The notes below the pieces were generated by a model. It saw only the letters and a list, made by a program, of their open reading frames with translations. It did no database searches and had not been told where the DNA came from. Of a stretch of DNA of 64,000 nt, positions 12,354-22,075 are shown piece after piece. Each line of letters begins with the position of its first letter. Within the stretch, counting starts at the first letter, position 1. The DNA is from Rhodamnia argentea (Eukaryota > Streptophyta > Magnoliopsida > Myrtales > Myrtaceae): the NCBI RefSeq assembly GCF_020921035.1, contig NC_063151.1, forward strand, positions 2,728,001 to 2,792,000, in the 5' to 3' direction. The translations under genes were made by a program, and so were the position numbers.

Positions 12354-15300
12354 CTGGAGAGGAATCCTTCACTTTACATCTCACCCCATCTTGATATAAA
12401 TCCATACACCGGGGTTTGTATTGCTACAAAAAAGAGAGGTCCCATTTGGATTAACAAGGCAGAGGGAGTGCTAAAAGCGATCGCCTTAGGGATTTCAATG
12501 TTCCCTCCACTCCAAACAGGAGGCAATATAGATAAATCCATCGTACCTCGCCAATCCTTATGTTGTATGCAGGAGAACAAAATATACAATTTGGGGACCG
12601 TGGATCTTCCCACCTGTGGGAGGAGATTTCTTGCAGGTGTTAAAATCATGGCCTCTTCTGTCAATAATCATTTTATTTAGGCTGAACTTTTCTTTTTATG
12701 TTTTTTTTAACCATGCTTTGGGGCTAAACTTTTGTCACGATGAGGCTCCTTTATGCAGTACAACTTTTGTACCATTTTTTTTATTTTTTATTTTTACGGA
12801 GAAAGCTGTCTTATCCAGTACCATTAGCTCGTAAAGTTAACGTTAGCTTCTTGTTTCATGCCCCCCCACAAAAAAAATTACCTTTTTATCTATGATATTA
12901 TCAAAGGAAGTGTTGTTTGGTTCTGTTAACAATGAATTAATATCGTCAAAAAAATCCAAACCGTTATATCCGTGCCACATTTAACCCAAACTAATTTTTG
13001 TGTCGCAAAACTTCTGAATTGGTAAATTCGTAGCACGTCTACCCTGAATTATTTTTTTTCACAAAAATTCATAGACTAGTGCACATGTGTGGCATTTACA
13101 CCAAAAAATTCTAAATCAATTGTACTTGGGGGTAAATGTGACACGAGTATATCGGTTTGGAGGTAAATGTGACATGTATCGGTTTGAGAGTTCTCGCGAC
13201 ACAAAAATTAATGCGAGGTAAATATGGCACTAGTATACTAATTTATGATTTTTAGTAATATTAACCCTACTAGTAAGTGTCTCGAAAACTCATTAAGTGA
13301 CTTTTAAAATCATTAGGCAGCTTTCACTACATTGATTGATCCTGTATTATATGCAATGATACCTTAAAAAATTGATTTCATTATTCAACGTAGCTAACAT
13401 TTGCATGAGGGCACGGACCCCTCAATCAATCATATTTTCCCGTCGAGACATTCCGCGTCGACTAATACCCTCGATTAGGCAAAAGAGATTTCTTAGCGAA
13501 GGTGGGATTAGAGCCAACCCAAAAATAAATAAATAAATAAATAACTAAAACCGGGCAACTAGCTAACGTAGCTCAAAAGAGGAAATAAGAGACGGTTGGA
13601 TAGCGGTAGTGTTGAACTATGCAGCATCGACACTCTTCGAAGGTCTTTGTGTCATATCCGATACATTCCGACACTCCGGACATGCGAACAACGCGTGATC
13701 AACGCTTTAGACAAATCAACGACATACGAGTTTAACATATCGATATATCATTTCGATACGCACATGATTAATTTTAAGCATTTTCAATAAATTATGGGTC
13801 AATATATAAATTTAACATATATATTTATTTAATGTATATGTCCTAATGTGTCGAATTTCTTTTTTTAAATTATGTATTGATGTGTCGTGTCGTGTCGTGT
13901 CATGTCGTCTGTTGAATGTCGTGTCAGTGCTATATAGGTATTAAAGCGATTATTCACCATAATTAATGACGGAGTCAAACGTCCGACCCCCAACACACGA
14001 ACCAAAACATCCTTCGCGGACATCATAGCATCGTGCGACAATCCGCGCGAACCGAGGAGTGGTGGGAATCATTGGCCGAGCGCATGTGTAAAAGAGAAAA
14101 TCGAACGAAGCCATCATCGCTTCACGGGTCCTCCTCCTGTGATCTTTTTCTCGTTCGTGGTTTGAACGGTCAAGTACCAAATAATTGGTCTTCGTGTATT
14201 TAACATAGGATACCGTCCCTTTCGATCCCCTCCCAAACCCTCATCAATACTCTTCAAACTTTTGTTTTTCTTATTTTCTTTCCCCTAGTTGCTTTCGATA
14301 CATCATCATGGTGGTTGCGGTTCCATTTCTTTTATCGCCTCTCCCTTTAGCAAATTGGTTTGATGCGATAGACAACCGAACCCTGTGGACTCGAGATGAT
14401 GAACGTTTGATAGCGAGGCGTCGCGCCGTGACGTAATCATGATGTGTACCCCGCGTCATCGTATGCTTGAGCATATGGTCGTAGACGATCGTGTATGGTG
14501 GCGCGATGTATTGATAATGAGGCGACTCTCGTTGTATGGTACCTGTCTGTCGAGTTGTTCGGTGAAACACCCGAGTTCACGTAGGGAAATGCTAGGGCAA
14601 ATTGCGAGTTCATGAATGAATGAATTTATTAAAAATCGACTTTTAGGATGGTATAAAGACCGCCTCTTTTTCTTTTTCTTTTCCTTTTCTTTTGCCCTTT
14701 TTGATGCATAGTTACAATATAGCTACTTGAGATTTATTGTGGCTAGTGGCTTGCACTAATTTGGTCAAGAGTGATTTATAGGACCCAGTTATTGAGACCC
14801 ATTGAGGGCATGTGCTTCATTTTGACCTTATAGAGTTTGGCAATCGAGAATGTCGTCGGTCTCTCTGTGTCGAGATTAATCGGATAGAAACTTGATTACC
14901 AGCCAGTATTTCAACGATCGATCTCGTCTTTTGACCGCTAAATTAATGAGTCTGCATTTTTTTTTTTTTTGCATTATAATTTTTCGAAAGTTTACTCAAA
15001 CCAGCCCCAATCAATAACTAGTGTTGCTGAACGAGTTAGGATTTATTTGTAATTGGTCATATCTCAATAAATGCGATACCGTTTCATAGGAAAATTTCAC
15101 TGTTTTTCCCTCATTGATCTTTTGACTTTGACCCCATTTTTCTGCACTTTATTTACAGTCTTCACGCGCTTAAACAAAATTCCAAATACAGGACAAAAGC
15201 TTAAACATTATCCGGGAAATTTCGCCTTCCGCGCATCTGCCGGACTACGTTGGATCATCACGGCTCGATCCCAAACCCGGGCCACCGGGGGCATCACTGT
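12354..15300. other. Intergenic, repeat-derived spacer
   Basis: About 12950-13260 repeats phrases such as 'aaatgtgacac' and 'ttcacaaaaattcatag', a worn dispersed repeat of unknown class. An AAAT microsatellite lies near 13524-13545. About 13590-13930 holds 'gtgtcgtgtcg' repeats and 'gacactccggacatgcg' text. Nothing supports a gene. Confidence 0.4.
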
Positions 15301-15313
15301 CAATTCGCTTCTC

Positions 15314-15320
15314 TATAAAA
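15314..15320 (+). promoter_or_regulatory. TATA box of the SAC51-like gene
   Basis: TATAAAA lies in a C/T-rich context just upstream of a CT tract (15375-15398). A start of transcription near 15345 would put the CT tract in the leader. It is followed by a strong intron donor (GTAAGT at 15497), consistent with a spliced leader. Confidence 0.6.
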
Positions 15321-15344
15321 TCTCAGCCTCCTCGTGCTCATCAA

Positions 15345-17175
15345 GTTTCGATTTTGATTGTACCATCTCCTTCCTTCTCTCTCTCTCTCTCTCTCTCTTT
15401 CTCTGAGATTGCTTTTTCAGCGAGCGTGGTGCGAGCGGAAGTGATCTTTGGCCGTTTCTTCTGCAGAGATTCATCCTTCTTTCGTCGACATCATCTGTAA
15501 GTCTTAAGCATGCTATTGCTGTGTCGTCTTTACTGCCCTGGGCTCTCTCCTGCATTTGCTTTTATGTTGGCACTCGCAATCCCTTTAAATTTGGGTTTTT
15601 TTGTTGTTTTTTTGAGTCACGGGGTTTTCTGTTTCATCATTTTTCGATATGATCCTGACAGTGGAACATGGGTTCTTGCTTGTTTAGTGAATTGGTGGTG
15701 TCCTGTTCTTTGTTGTTCTGCATAAGCTGGTGCTCCGTGAAACTCTCTTTAAGTGTTTTTGCCGTTCTTTAACCAAGGCTGAAACCGAAATCTCTCTTGA
15801 CTTATTATTCTCAAGGTAAATTATTTCACAGGGTATCTGTTTTTCCCGCTGTTTTTTCTTCCATTTTGCTTCCTGAATGTTCTGTATCTCTCGTATTTTG
15901 TGTTCGGTCGGTGAAAGATTTTAGACCACCTAGGAAAAAACTATGAAGTTTTTGACAACCGAGTCCAAATCTTTATTGGCTTCTACGTTTTACAAAGCTG
16001 TGTGGAATGTGGCCTAGTATTATTTTTTGACTTGTTTACTTTTTGTTTCAGCAGCGGCTAGATTTGCTTATGCAGCTAATAAGCTTCGCTAACACTTCAT
16101 CGAATGACTTTACAGGGTCTTTGAATCAGTTCTTGGCAAGGACCGGTTGTGGTGATTTAAGCAGAAAGGAGAGAACAGCATGCGTTGTTGGTTGAGTCTT
16201 TCTGTTGATGTCTTCCGCGAAGTCATCTCTTTGAACCTATATTGCAGAGTTATTCTGTAATTTGGATTACCGGATTTGAGCTTCCTTTCACGCTCCGTTT
16301 CACTAGAACCTTTAATTCATAATGGGCTCCAGTTTCTTTGTTGTCGTTCCCTGCTACGTCCGCCAAATTAGCTGAATGTCATGCCGTCCACTTGTTCCGA
16401 TTCAGATTTCGCCAGAGAAGTTGGTCATAAACTTTCGTCTCTTTTGGTCATTTGAGTTTAGGAATTTGTCTCTTGGGATCACAGTCTGTTATTTTCTGCT
16501 TCAGTTTCGGGGTCTATATCTACTCATTCATTCAAGTTGTGGCTTGATCCGTGCTGGTAGATTTATTGCCTTCATATTCCTTAGATCTGAGGGGTGGGAA
16601 AGTGTAGTTATGGTGTGCCAAGCAGCAAGCCAGACAAGATTTCGGGCAATGAAACACGAAAATGGGACTGCTGGGAGCTCAACAGTAGTTGTTAGAATCA
16701 TAGCATGCTTTCAACCTCTTCATGATTGCCAGGTTGGTGACAGAGTCCTTCTTGCTGTGTTAGATGTCTGTGTGCTTGGTGTTTCTCTAGCCCTCTGAGT
16801 CATATTTTACTAGACTTTTGAATATGATCCTGATGTTATTTTGTCATACAGTTGAATAAGGTAATGACAGCATTGTGATTAGATACTGATTGGGTTGCTT
16901 TTTTGTATATTTGCAGCCTGAATATTTCCGCCATTTGCTAAAGCCTGTCACGTAGATTGATCTAGTTCTGTACTTTTCAAGTTTAGCTGGAGTTTTAGGT
17001 TCTTTCCCCTTTGTTTTTGGAGGAAACAGCAAGTGAGAGCAACAGCTTCAATTGATAGAAATCCTTCTTTGGGTATGTCGTTTGTTTTCTTGAACATTTC
17101 ATGTTTTTGTCTCCTCATAATGGGTTTTCTAAATGTGAATTCATCTTTAGGTGACTTGTCCAACTCAATCTTTGG
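15345..17175 (+). promoter_or_regulatory. Long intron-bearing 5' leader of the SAC51-like gene
   Basis: A first leader exon probably ends at 15496 (donor GTAAGT). A good acceptor (ttccttag) ends at 16584, just before the conserved uORF. The uORF is interrupted by the intron 16733-16916. A short third intron, 17073-17150, is suggested by GTATGT and tctttag; removing it would also remove an AUG at 17075 whose frame overlaps the main start. Exon borders other than those of the uORF intron are inferred from splice consensus only. Confidence 0.6.
16610..16955 (+). CDS. Conserved peptide uORF of the SAC51 family (53 codons, two exons)
   Basis: The uORF starts at 16610 and is spliced from 16732 to 16917, ending with TAG at 16953-16955. 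The peptide begins MVCQAASQTRFRAMK, continues with AGSSTVVVRIIACFQPLHDC and ends in PEYFRHLLKPVT, 53 residues. This is the peptide known from the leaders of SAC51 and SACL genes in land plants, where it represses translation of the main ORF and the repression is relieved by thermospermine. The intron falls after HDCQ, in phase 0. If this intron is retained, the frame reads on to a stop at 16798 and the conserved C-terminal part is lost. Very high conservation of the residues, not only the presence of an AUG, is the evidence that the peptide itself matters. Confidence 0.93.
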
Positions 17176-18222
17176 ATGGGAGAAGATTTTGGGGCCTGGT
17201 TTTCACGGCACCATTTGAGTATGCGAGTGCCTGCTTTCGATCCATTATCTGCTCCATATGCTCTGGGGCATGAGTATGTCATTTCAACTGGTGCAGTCAC
17301 AGGTGCGAAAATGGTCTCTAATGATGCTGGGTGTCCACTACATGCACATAAAGAACTGCCTACTTCGCACATTGGCCAACCTGATGAAGCTCACGGTTGG
17401 TTTTATTGTCTGCCACGCTTTAGGCAGGCCTTTATACCAGAACTTAACAGTTCTGTTCTAAAAGACGGATCTCTTGTTGGTCCTTCAGTAGATTTCGATG
17501 TTGACAGTGGACCCTGGAAGAGTTCTGGATGTGTTGAGAGGAAATTTGTTGTTTTCGATCAATCGATGGGCCAGACTAGGATATTTTATAGCTCAGGGAT
17601 AAAAAGTCCCAACCATTGCCTAAATTCCTTGTGTGTCCCTCATCACATCGATGAAGAAGTTGAAAGAAGGAAAAGTGATGTAAATTTTCTGTCTGGACCG
17701 ACCATTGCCAACTTTAAGGATGATCATGGGGATGATGTGCAAAGCGAGATGCATGAAGACACGGAAGAATTGAATGCGTTACTTTACTCCGATGACGATT
17801 CCGATGATTCTGAAGAGGATGAAGTTGATAGCACTGGTCATTCTCCTAGCATGATGACAGGTCAGGAGAGGGAAGAATATTTTGGAGAAAGTGGAGAGGT
17901 TGTTGCCAGCTCTGCATGGCCAATGAGGAAGCGAAGGCTTGTGGACAACCCGAGTTCTTCCACTCAATACCGATACATCGAGAATGAGACTGAGGTAGAT
18001 TCTAATGCCGGTGATGGGAGCAGTAGTTTTTCAGGTGAAGTCAATTCCACATGCTGCAACAAAAGGTTGTGCAAGGAGAGAATTTGTGAGACTGTAAGCC
18101 TTTTGGAGAAAGTACTTCCTGGCACAAAAGGGAAGGATGCGACTGTTGTACTCGATGAAGCTATACGTTACTTGAATTCTTTGAAGGATGAAGCCACAGC
18201 TTTGGGATTTTCTACCATGTGA
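17176..18222 (+). CDS. SAC51-like: SAC51-like atypical bHLH transcription factor (bHLH142/143/145 group)
   Basis: Single-exon main ORF of 348 residues. The N-terminus MGEDFGAWF and the aromatic-rich stretch to residue 140 resemble SAC51 and the SACL proteins. An acidic run lies at about 196-217 (ELNALLYSDDDSDDSEEDE), a basic NLS-like RKRR at 251-254, and a helix-loop-helix at about 296-343 (CKERICETVSLLEKVLPG, then KGKDATVVLDEAIRYLNSL). The usual basic DNA-contact residues before helix 1 are largely absent, as in this group, so direct E-box binding is doubtful. In Arabidopsis SAC51 acts downstream of thermospermine to limit xylem differentiation, and a mutation in its uORF suppresses the acl5 dwarf. 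The conserved uORF upstream confirms the identity. Translational control is therefore expected. Confidence 0.93.
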   Translation: MGEDFGAWFSRHHLSMRVPAFDPLSAPYALGHEYVISTGAVTGAKMVSNDAGCPLHAHKELPTSHIGQPDEAHGWFYCLPRFRQAFIPELNSSVLKDGSLVGPSVDFDVDSGPWKSSGCVERKFVVFDQSMGQTRIFYSSGIKSPNHCLNSLCVPHHIDEEVERRKSDVNFLSGPTIANFKDDHGDDVQSEMHEDTEELNALLYSDDDSDDSEEDEVDSTGHSPSMMTGQEREEYFGESGEVVASSAWPMRKRRLVDNPSSSTQYRYIENETEVDSNAGDGSSSFSGEVNSTCCNKRLCKERICETVSLLEKVLPGTKGKDATVVLDEAIRYLNSLKDEATALGFSTM

Positions 18223-19612
18223 CTTGGAGGTTAAATTTGCAGTTGCCCTTTTCACAATTACTCCGCGATACGTTACTTTGGCGAGGAAGGACAAGGAGTA
18301 AGTTGATAACGTGGCTGTTGGATTTCTCTATTTAACATTCCAAGCATTTGCATTTGGAAGTGGTGGTGCAGTTGGACAGCCTGCATAAACAAAATCTTGG
18401 TTCCGTCTTCCTTTGACAATGGTTGGTGTAATTAGTGGGAACGAGATTTGGCTTGGGGTCTTCCTCTTCTATAGTCTTGGGACTTTTGGCAAAAACATAT
18501 TGCCCTACCCATCATGCTGATGGACCATGTACAGAGTCTTGATACGTTGCCATTACCGATGGGGGAGCCAACTCATGCTTGCCCCATCCCCCAGTCTCTT
18601 CATTGTCGTCACTCAATACTTTGTGTAGGATCACAGGCAGAGGCAATGTCCGCCTGAACCGTGTCATCTTCATTGCGCTCCCGAGTCAAATGTTCGGTCA
18701 ACTATCGTCCACCACACTCCGTTCGATCTCTATCCATGAAGGATGCCGGATGGTCTGATCATCTGACACTATGAGTTTAGCCAAATGCTTTGGGGACAGT
18801 GGCCGCTGCTCGAAAGTTGTAAGTGTTTTTGCTGCATCTGGGTTTTTAAGTGTGCTGTTTATTAGCATTTGGGGTTTTAATTGGCTATACATGGTGATAT
18901 GTTGGTAGATTTAGAGTAGTAACTAGTGAAGTTGAATGTGAGATTAACGGTCTGCCGTGCGCTTGCGTGGTATTCATGCAACATCATGTACATGCGCTCG
19001 AGCCCGATATATACAACGATTCCTCGGGTTCCATGATTATGGATTTATGATGGGGAAATTTCACGTGTTGGATCTAAGTTTTGGGTTAGGGAAATAGGCA
19101 GGTAGATCGTTCGATTCGTGCTTCTGTCCATGGGGCGTTTCATTTAAGATCCCCCCCGCGTTTCTGTGATTTCGATTGACTTTGGTTTAGCAGATTAACC
19201 GCACAAGTATATACCATGAGAAGAACTTGCGCGTCGCTATTTCTCCAATTTTTGAGTTAGAAAATTATAGGGGATACGCAACCAAGAATCTCAAAACTTG
19301 TGGCAACGATCGAAGGTGCATTCTACACGCTCCAAACTCCATAGTCTCGCCAATCCGAGAGTCAACCCCTCCTCGTGTGACGTCCGATTGCGACAGACGT
19401 CGAATCCCATTATTGTCCGTGGAGATCTTTCTCTAATTGAAGTTAATTTCATGGAAGATGCAAAATACAAAGCTAATGTAGTATCATCCTCATCCAAATT
19501 CACCATGGATTCTGAAAACAACTACGCAGAAAAACATATGCGGCGCAACTAGGCGTAAATCGATACCGGCTCCTTAAAATTTGGCAACTTGAATCGGCAT
19601 AGTTATAAATGG
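18223..19612. other. 3' region of the SAC51-like gene and spacer
   Basis: The first few hundred bases are likely 3' UTR; I could not fix a polyadenylation site. The rest shows no gene. Confidence 0.35.
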
Positions 19613-20235
19613 AGAAAATTATCCAAAAAGTCTTAAATATAGTATACTTTCGTTGATTCAATCGTAAACCTTTTAATTTTGTCAATTAAGTCCTAAACTT
19701 TTATTAAGTTTTGCCAATTAAGCTCATCCGATCAATTTTGACTAGAAATGACTGACATAGATATTAGCCGTTTTATGTGGCACATGCGGCACCGATGTAG
19801 ATAAAAAAATTAATAGTATTTTAATATTTTTTTTCTTTTTTTCTTATGTTTTCCCTCTTTACTTTTTTCTTTGTTCTTTTTTTCCTTTTTCTCTCCATCT
19901 GCGTTAGGCGAGAGCTACCCTTATTGGCCTCAAGTTGCACTCGCGGGCTTTAGGCGAGGGACACCCGCGCCTAGATTGGCGAGGGTGTCCACGCCCGCCC
20001 AAGCGAGGGTGATCCTCGCTAGAGGCCAGCGGAGGGAAAAAGAAAAAAACTTAAATAAGGAAAACAGAAGAAAAAGAAAAAGTAAATGAATGAATGCAAT
20101 TTTATTAAAATTGCTCGGATGGACTCAATTGGCAAAACGTGAAAATGTTTATGATTCAATTGGCAAAATTAAAAAAATTTAGGATTGAATTGACAAAAGT
20201 GTAATAAATTTAAGACTTTTTTGGACAATTTTCTT
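19613..20235. mobile_element. Family A TIR element, 623 bp
   Basis: The left end reads GAGAAAATTATCCAAAAAGT and the right end, on the other strand, GAAAATTGTCCAAAAAAGT; the match continues into CTTAAAT for a TIR of about 35 bp. Inward from each end come 'caattaagtcctaaac'-type phrases, then AT-rich sequence and a GC-rich core (19895-20040) with 'gcgaggg' motifs. No coding capacity. A target duplication is not evident. Confidence 0.7.
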
Positions 20236-21190
20236 CATCTTTAAACTCGCCGATAAATGGTAGGCTCCTTATAAAAAGTTAAAAAGAGAGTAAAAGACAG
20301 CCTTGGATCCAGAATATCGTCCAGACCACCCCCAAGAATTGCTCCACCCACCATGACCGGTGGGAGGAGAGGAGCCAATTGCAGACAAGTTTGGTACGGT
20401 GATTAGAACAGATCCCAATCAGTTTAACATCTACAAATCAACTACGCTCCAATCAGACAGAATCACAGAATCAGGGGGGGGTCTAGTCCCTACCCATTCC
20501 ACATCATTTTAGGAATAAAAGTTGGCTAAGCATATAGCTTTTCCAATAATGGAGGTCATATGTTTAGTTTAGTGCTTATTGTCTGCGTTAGTTTTAATCA
20601 TATACCCTACCGAACAAGATTCTTGCCGTATTGCGGCAAACAGATTACCAGAAATCTTGCTCTACAGTTCAATTTCAATCCCTCCATCCCACCTAGCGGG
20701 CCCCTTTCGTTTCTCAAAATCTACATTTATTTGTCGGTCCAATATTATTGCGCGAAAGTTCAATCTACATTTACGTGATCGTACGAGCCGGTAAGAGTCC
20801 TGCGCGTCGATAAACGATCCCGAATTTGCAGTTTGCATCGCATCGCTCATCTGTGTTCGTGCAAGTATAATTGATACTTGATACGATCGATTCCAATCTA
20901 CATTTATGTGATCGTTCGGATTTTTTTACCGACCTGTACCTAAGTTGTAGTCGCGTCATAAAAGAAACCGAAACAAACAAAAATTCAACTTGCACCTTAA
21001 TTACTTATTGTATTTCATTTTCTTGCAATTTATTCAACAAAATATGATTATGGGCTTGCCCAGAAAAGCAGAACCTTCTAATCGGCGATCAGCATCTCCA
21101 TCTCCTCCATTATGACAATCTTCTTCTGGAATCAATAAAAAATTACTAAATTACCTTCCGAGCACGCGGGGACAGCGACACAAATGTTGC
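20236..21190. other. Spacer upstream of the PHD-type gene
   Basis: No gene. A phrase beginning caatctacattta(c/t)gtgatcg occurs at about 20761 and 20895, a short direct repeat about 134 bp apart. Confidence 0.4.
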
Positions 21191-21193
21191 AGA

Positions 21194-21203
21194 TATATAT
21201 AAG
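21194..21203 (+). promoter_or_regulatory. TATA box of the PHD-type zinc-finger gene
   Basis: TATATATAAG about 160 bp upstream of the start codon. A CT-rich leader follows (21310-21342), a common core-promoter and leader arrangement in plants. Confidence 0.55.
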
Positions 21204-21344
21204 GAAACATCATACGATCCTCCAAAGAATATAAAGTCTCTGCTTTTCAGTTTATCTCATTCGTTGCCGTGGTGGTGGCCGACTCTGCCTTCCCCCAGAA
21301 ACTCATCCCTCTCTCTGGCTCTGTCTCTCCCTCTCTCTCTCCTC

Positions 21345-21359
21345 ATGAAACTGAAATGA
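21345..21359 (+). promoter_or_regulatory. Four-codon uORF overlapping the main start
   Basis: ATG AAA CTG AAA TGA. The stop overlaps the first main-frame ATG (ATGA, 21356-21359). Such termination-reinitiation geometry could lower or tune translation of the main ORF; this is inferred from position only. Confidence 0.5.
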
Positions 21360-22075
21360 TGACTCCGACAGGCAAAGCGGCGATCGTTCCGCCGTCCTCC
21401 CAATTAAGCGTCGAGTGTTGCATGTGCGGCGATTGTGGCTTGACCGATGAGCTGTTCCAGTGCAGGGTTTGCCAGTTCAGATCTCAACACAGGTAACACG
21501 CTCGCGCCCCCCTCCGCAATAAACCCTCTCTGCTTCGCGTCTGAACAATTAGAACTCGGAATCCGCCATTGATCGCGTTACCCTCGCAATGTCTTCCTTT
21601 CAATGATCGAAATCGGTACAGGTACTGTAGCAATCTCTACCCAAAGGCCGAGTCCTACCGAGCGTGCAATTGGTGCCTGAGCCAGGACAACCGAGACGAC
21701 GGCACCCCGGTCGTCAAGACCCAGCAGCAGAACTCTTCGGATTCCAGTTCGCCGCGCAAGAGCGGGGCTGAATTGGAGAGCAGCGACGTCAAGAGCAACA
21801 AGAGGCTGAGGCGAGGCAGGATCGACGACGACCGCCAGCAGAAACCCTCTCCTCTGCATCTGCAAGTCTTGGGCATCGGCAGGATCAAGAAGGAGAAATC
21901 CCCGGGGAGAATCTCGTCCCCGACGACGCCGATCAGGAGGAGGATCATCACGAAGGGAGAGCTCGAGGAGAAGCTGAGGAGGACGAGATCGGAGGAGATT
22001 TCGCACGTGGTCCCGAAACAGGGGTTCCGGAACAAGGTGAGACGGTACAAGCTTCTGGACGAGGTCTCGAGCTGA
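21356..22075 (+). CDS. Plant PHD-type zinc-finger protein
   Basis: Two exons, 21356-21492 and 21622-22075, joined in phase 2 across an intron with GTAACA and GTACAG borders, give 196 residues. A zinc finger lies at about residues 21-64: the C22-M-C24 region, CRVC (36-39), QHRYCSNLYPKAESYR with H45 and C48, and CNWC (61-64). This is the C4HC3 spacing of the plant-only PHD-type domain. A Ser- and Arg/Lys-rich tail follows, with KRLRRGRI near 106-113 and PIRRRIITKGELEEKLRRTR near 149-168, likely nuclear targeting or nucleic-acid contact. The end is GFRNKVRRYKLLDEV. The family is conserved in plants; its partners and target are not known to me. The two adjacent ATGs (21356, 21359) are the first in frame. 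Confidence 0.88.

Noticed and set aside
16376..16798. 140-codon plus-strand ORF as a protein gene
   Set aside because: Its second half is the SAC51 uORF read through an unspliced intron; the first half is probably leader intron. Only the 16610 start gives the conserved peptide.
17176..17218. Alternative main start of the SAC51-like gene in the frame opened at 17075
   Set aside because: That frame stops at about 17216; the 17176 ATG gives the family N-terminus MGEDFGAWF.
21269..21355. Extension of the PHD-type protein upstream of 21356
   Set aside because: The in-frame upstream stretch has no ATG (it opens at GTG) and is CT-rich leader.
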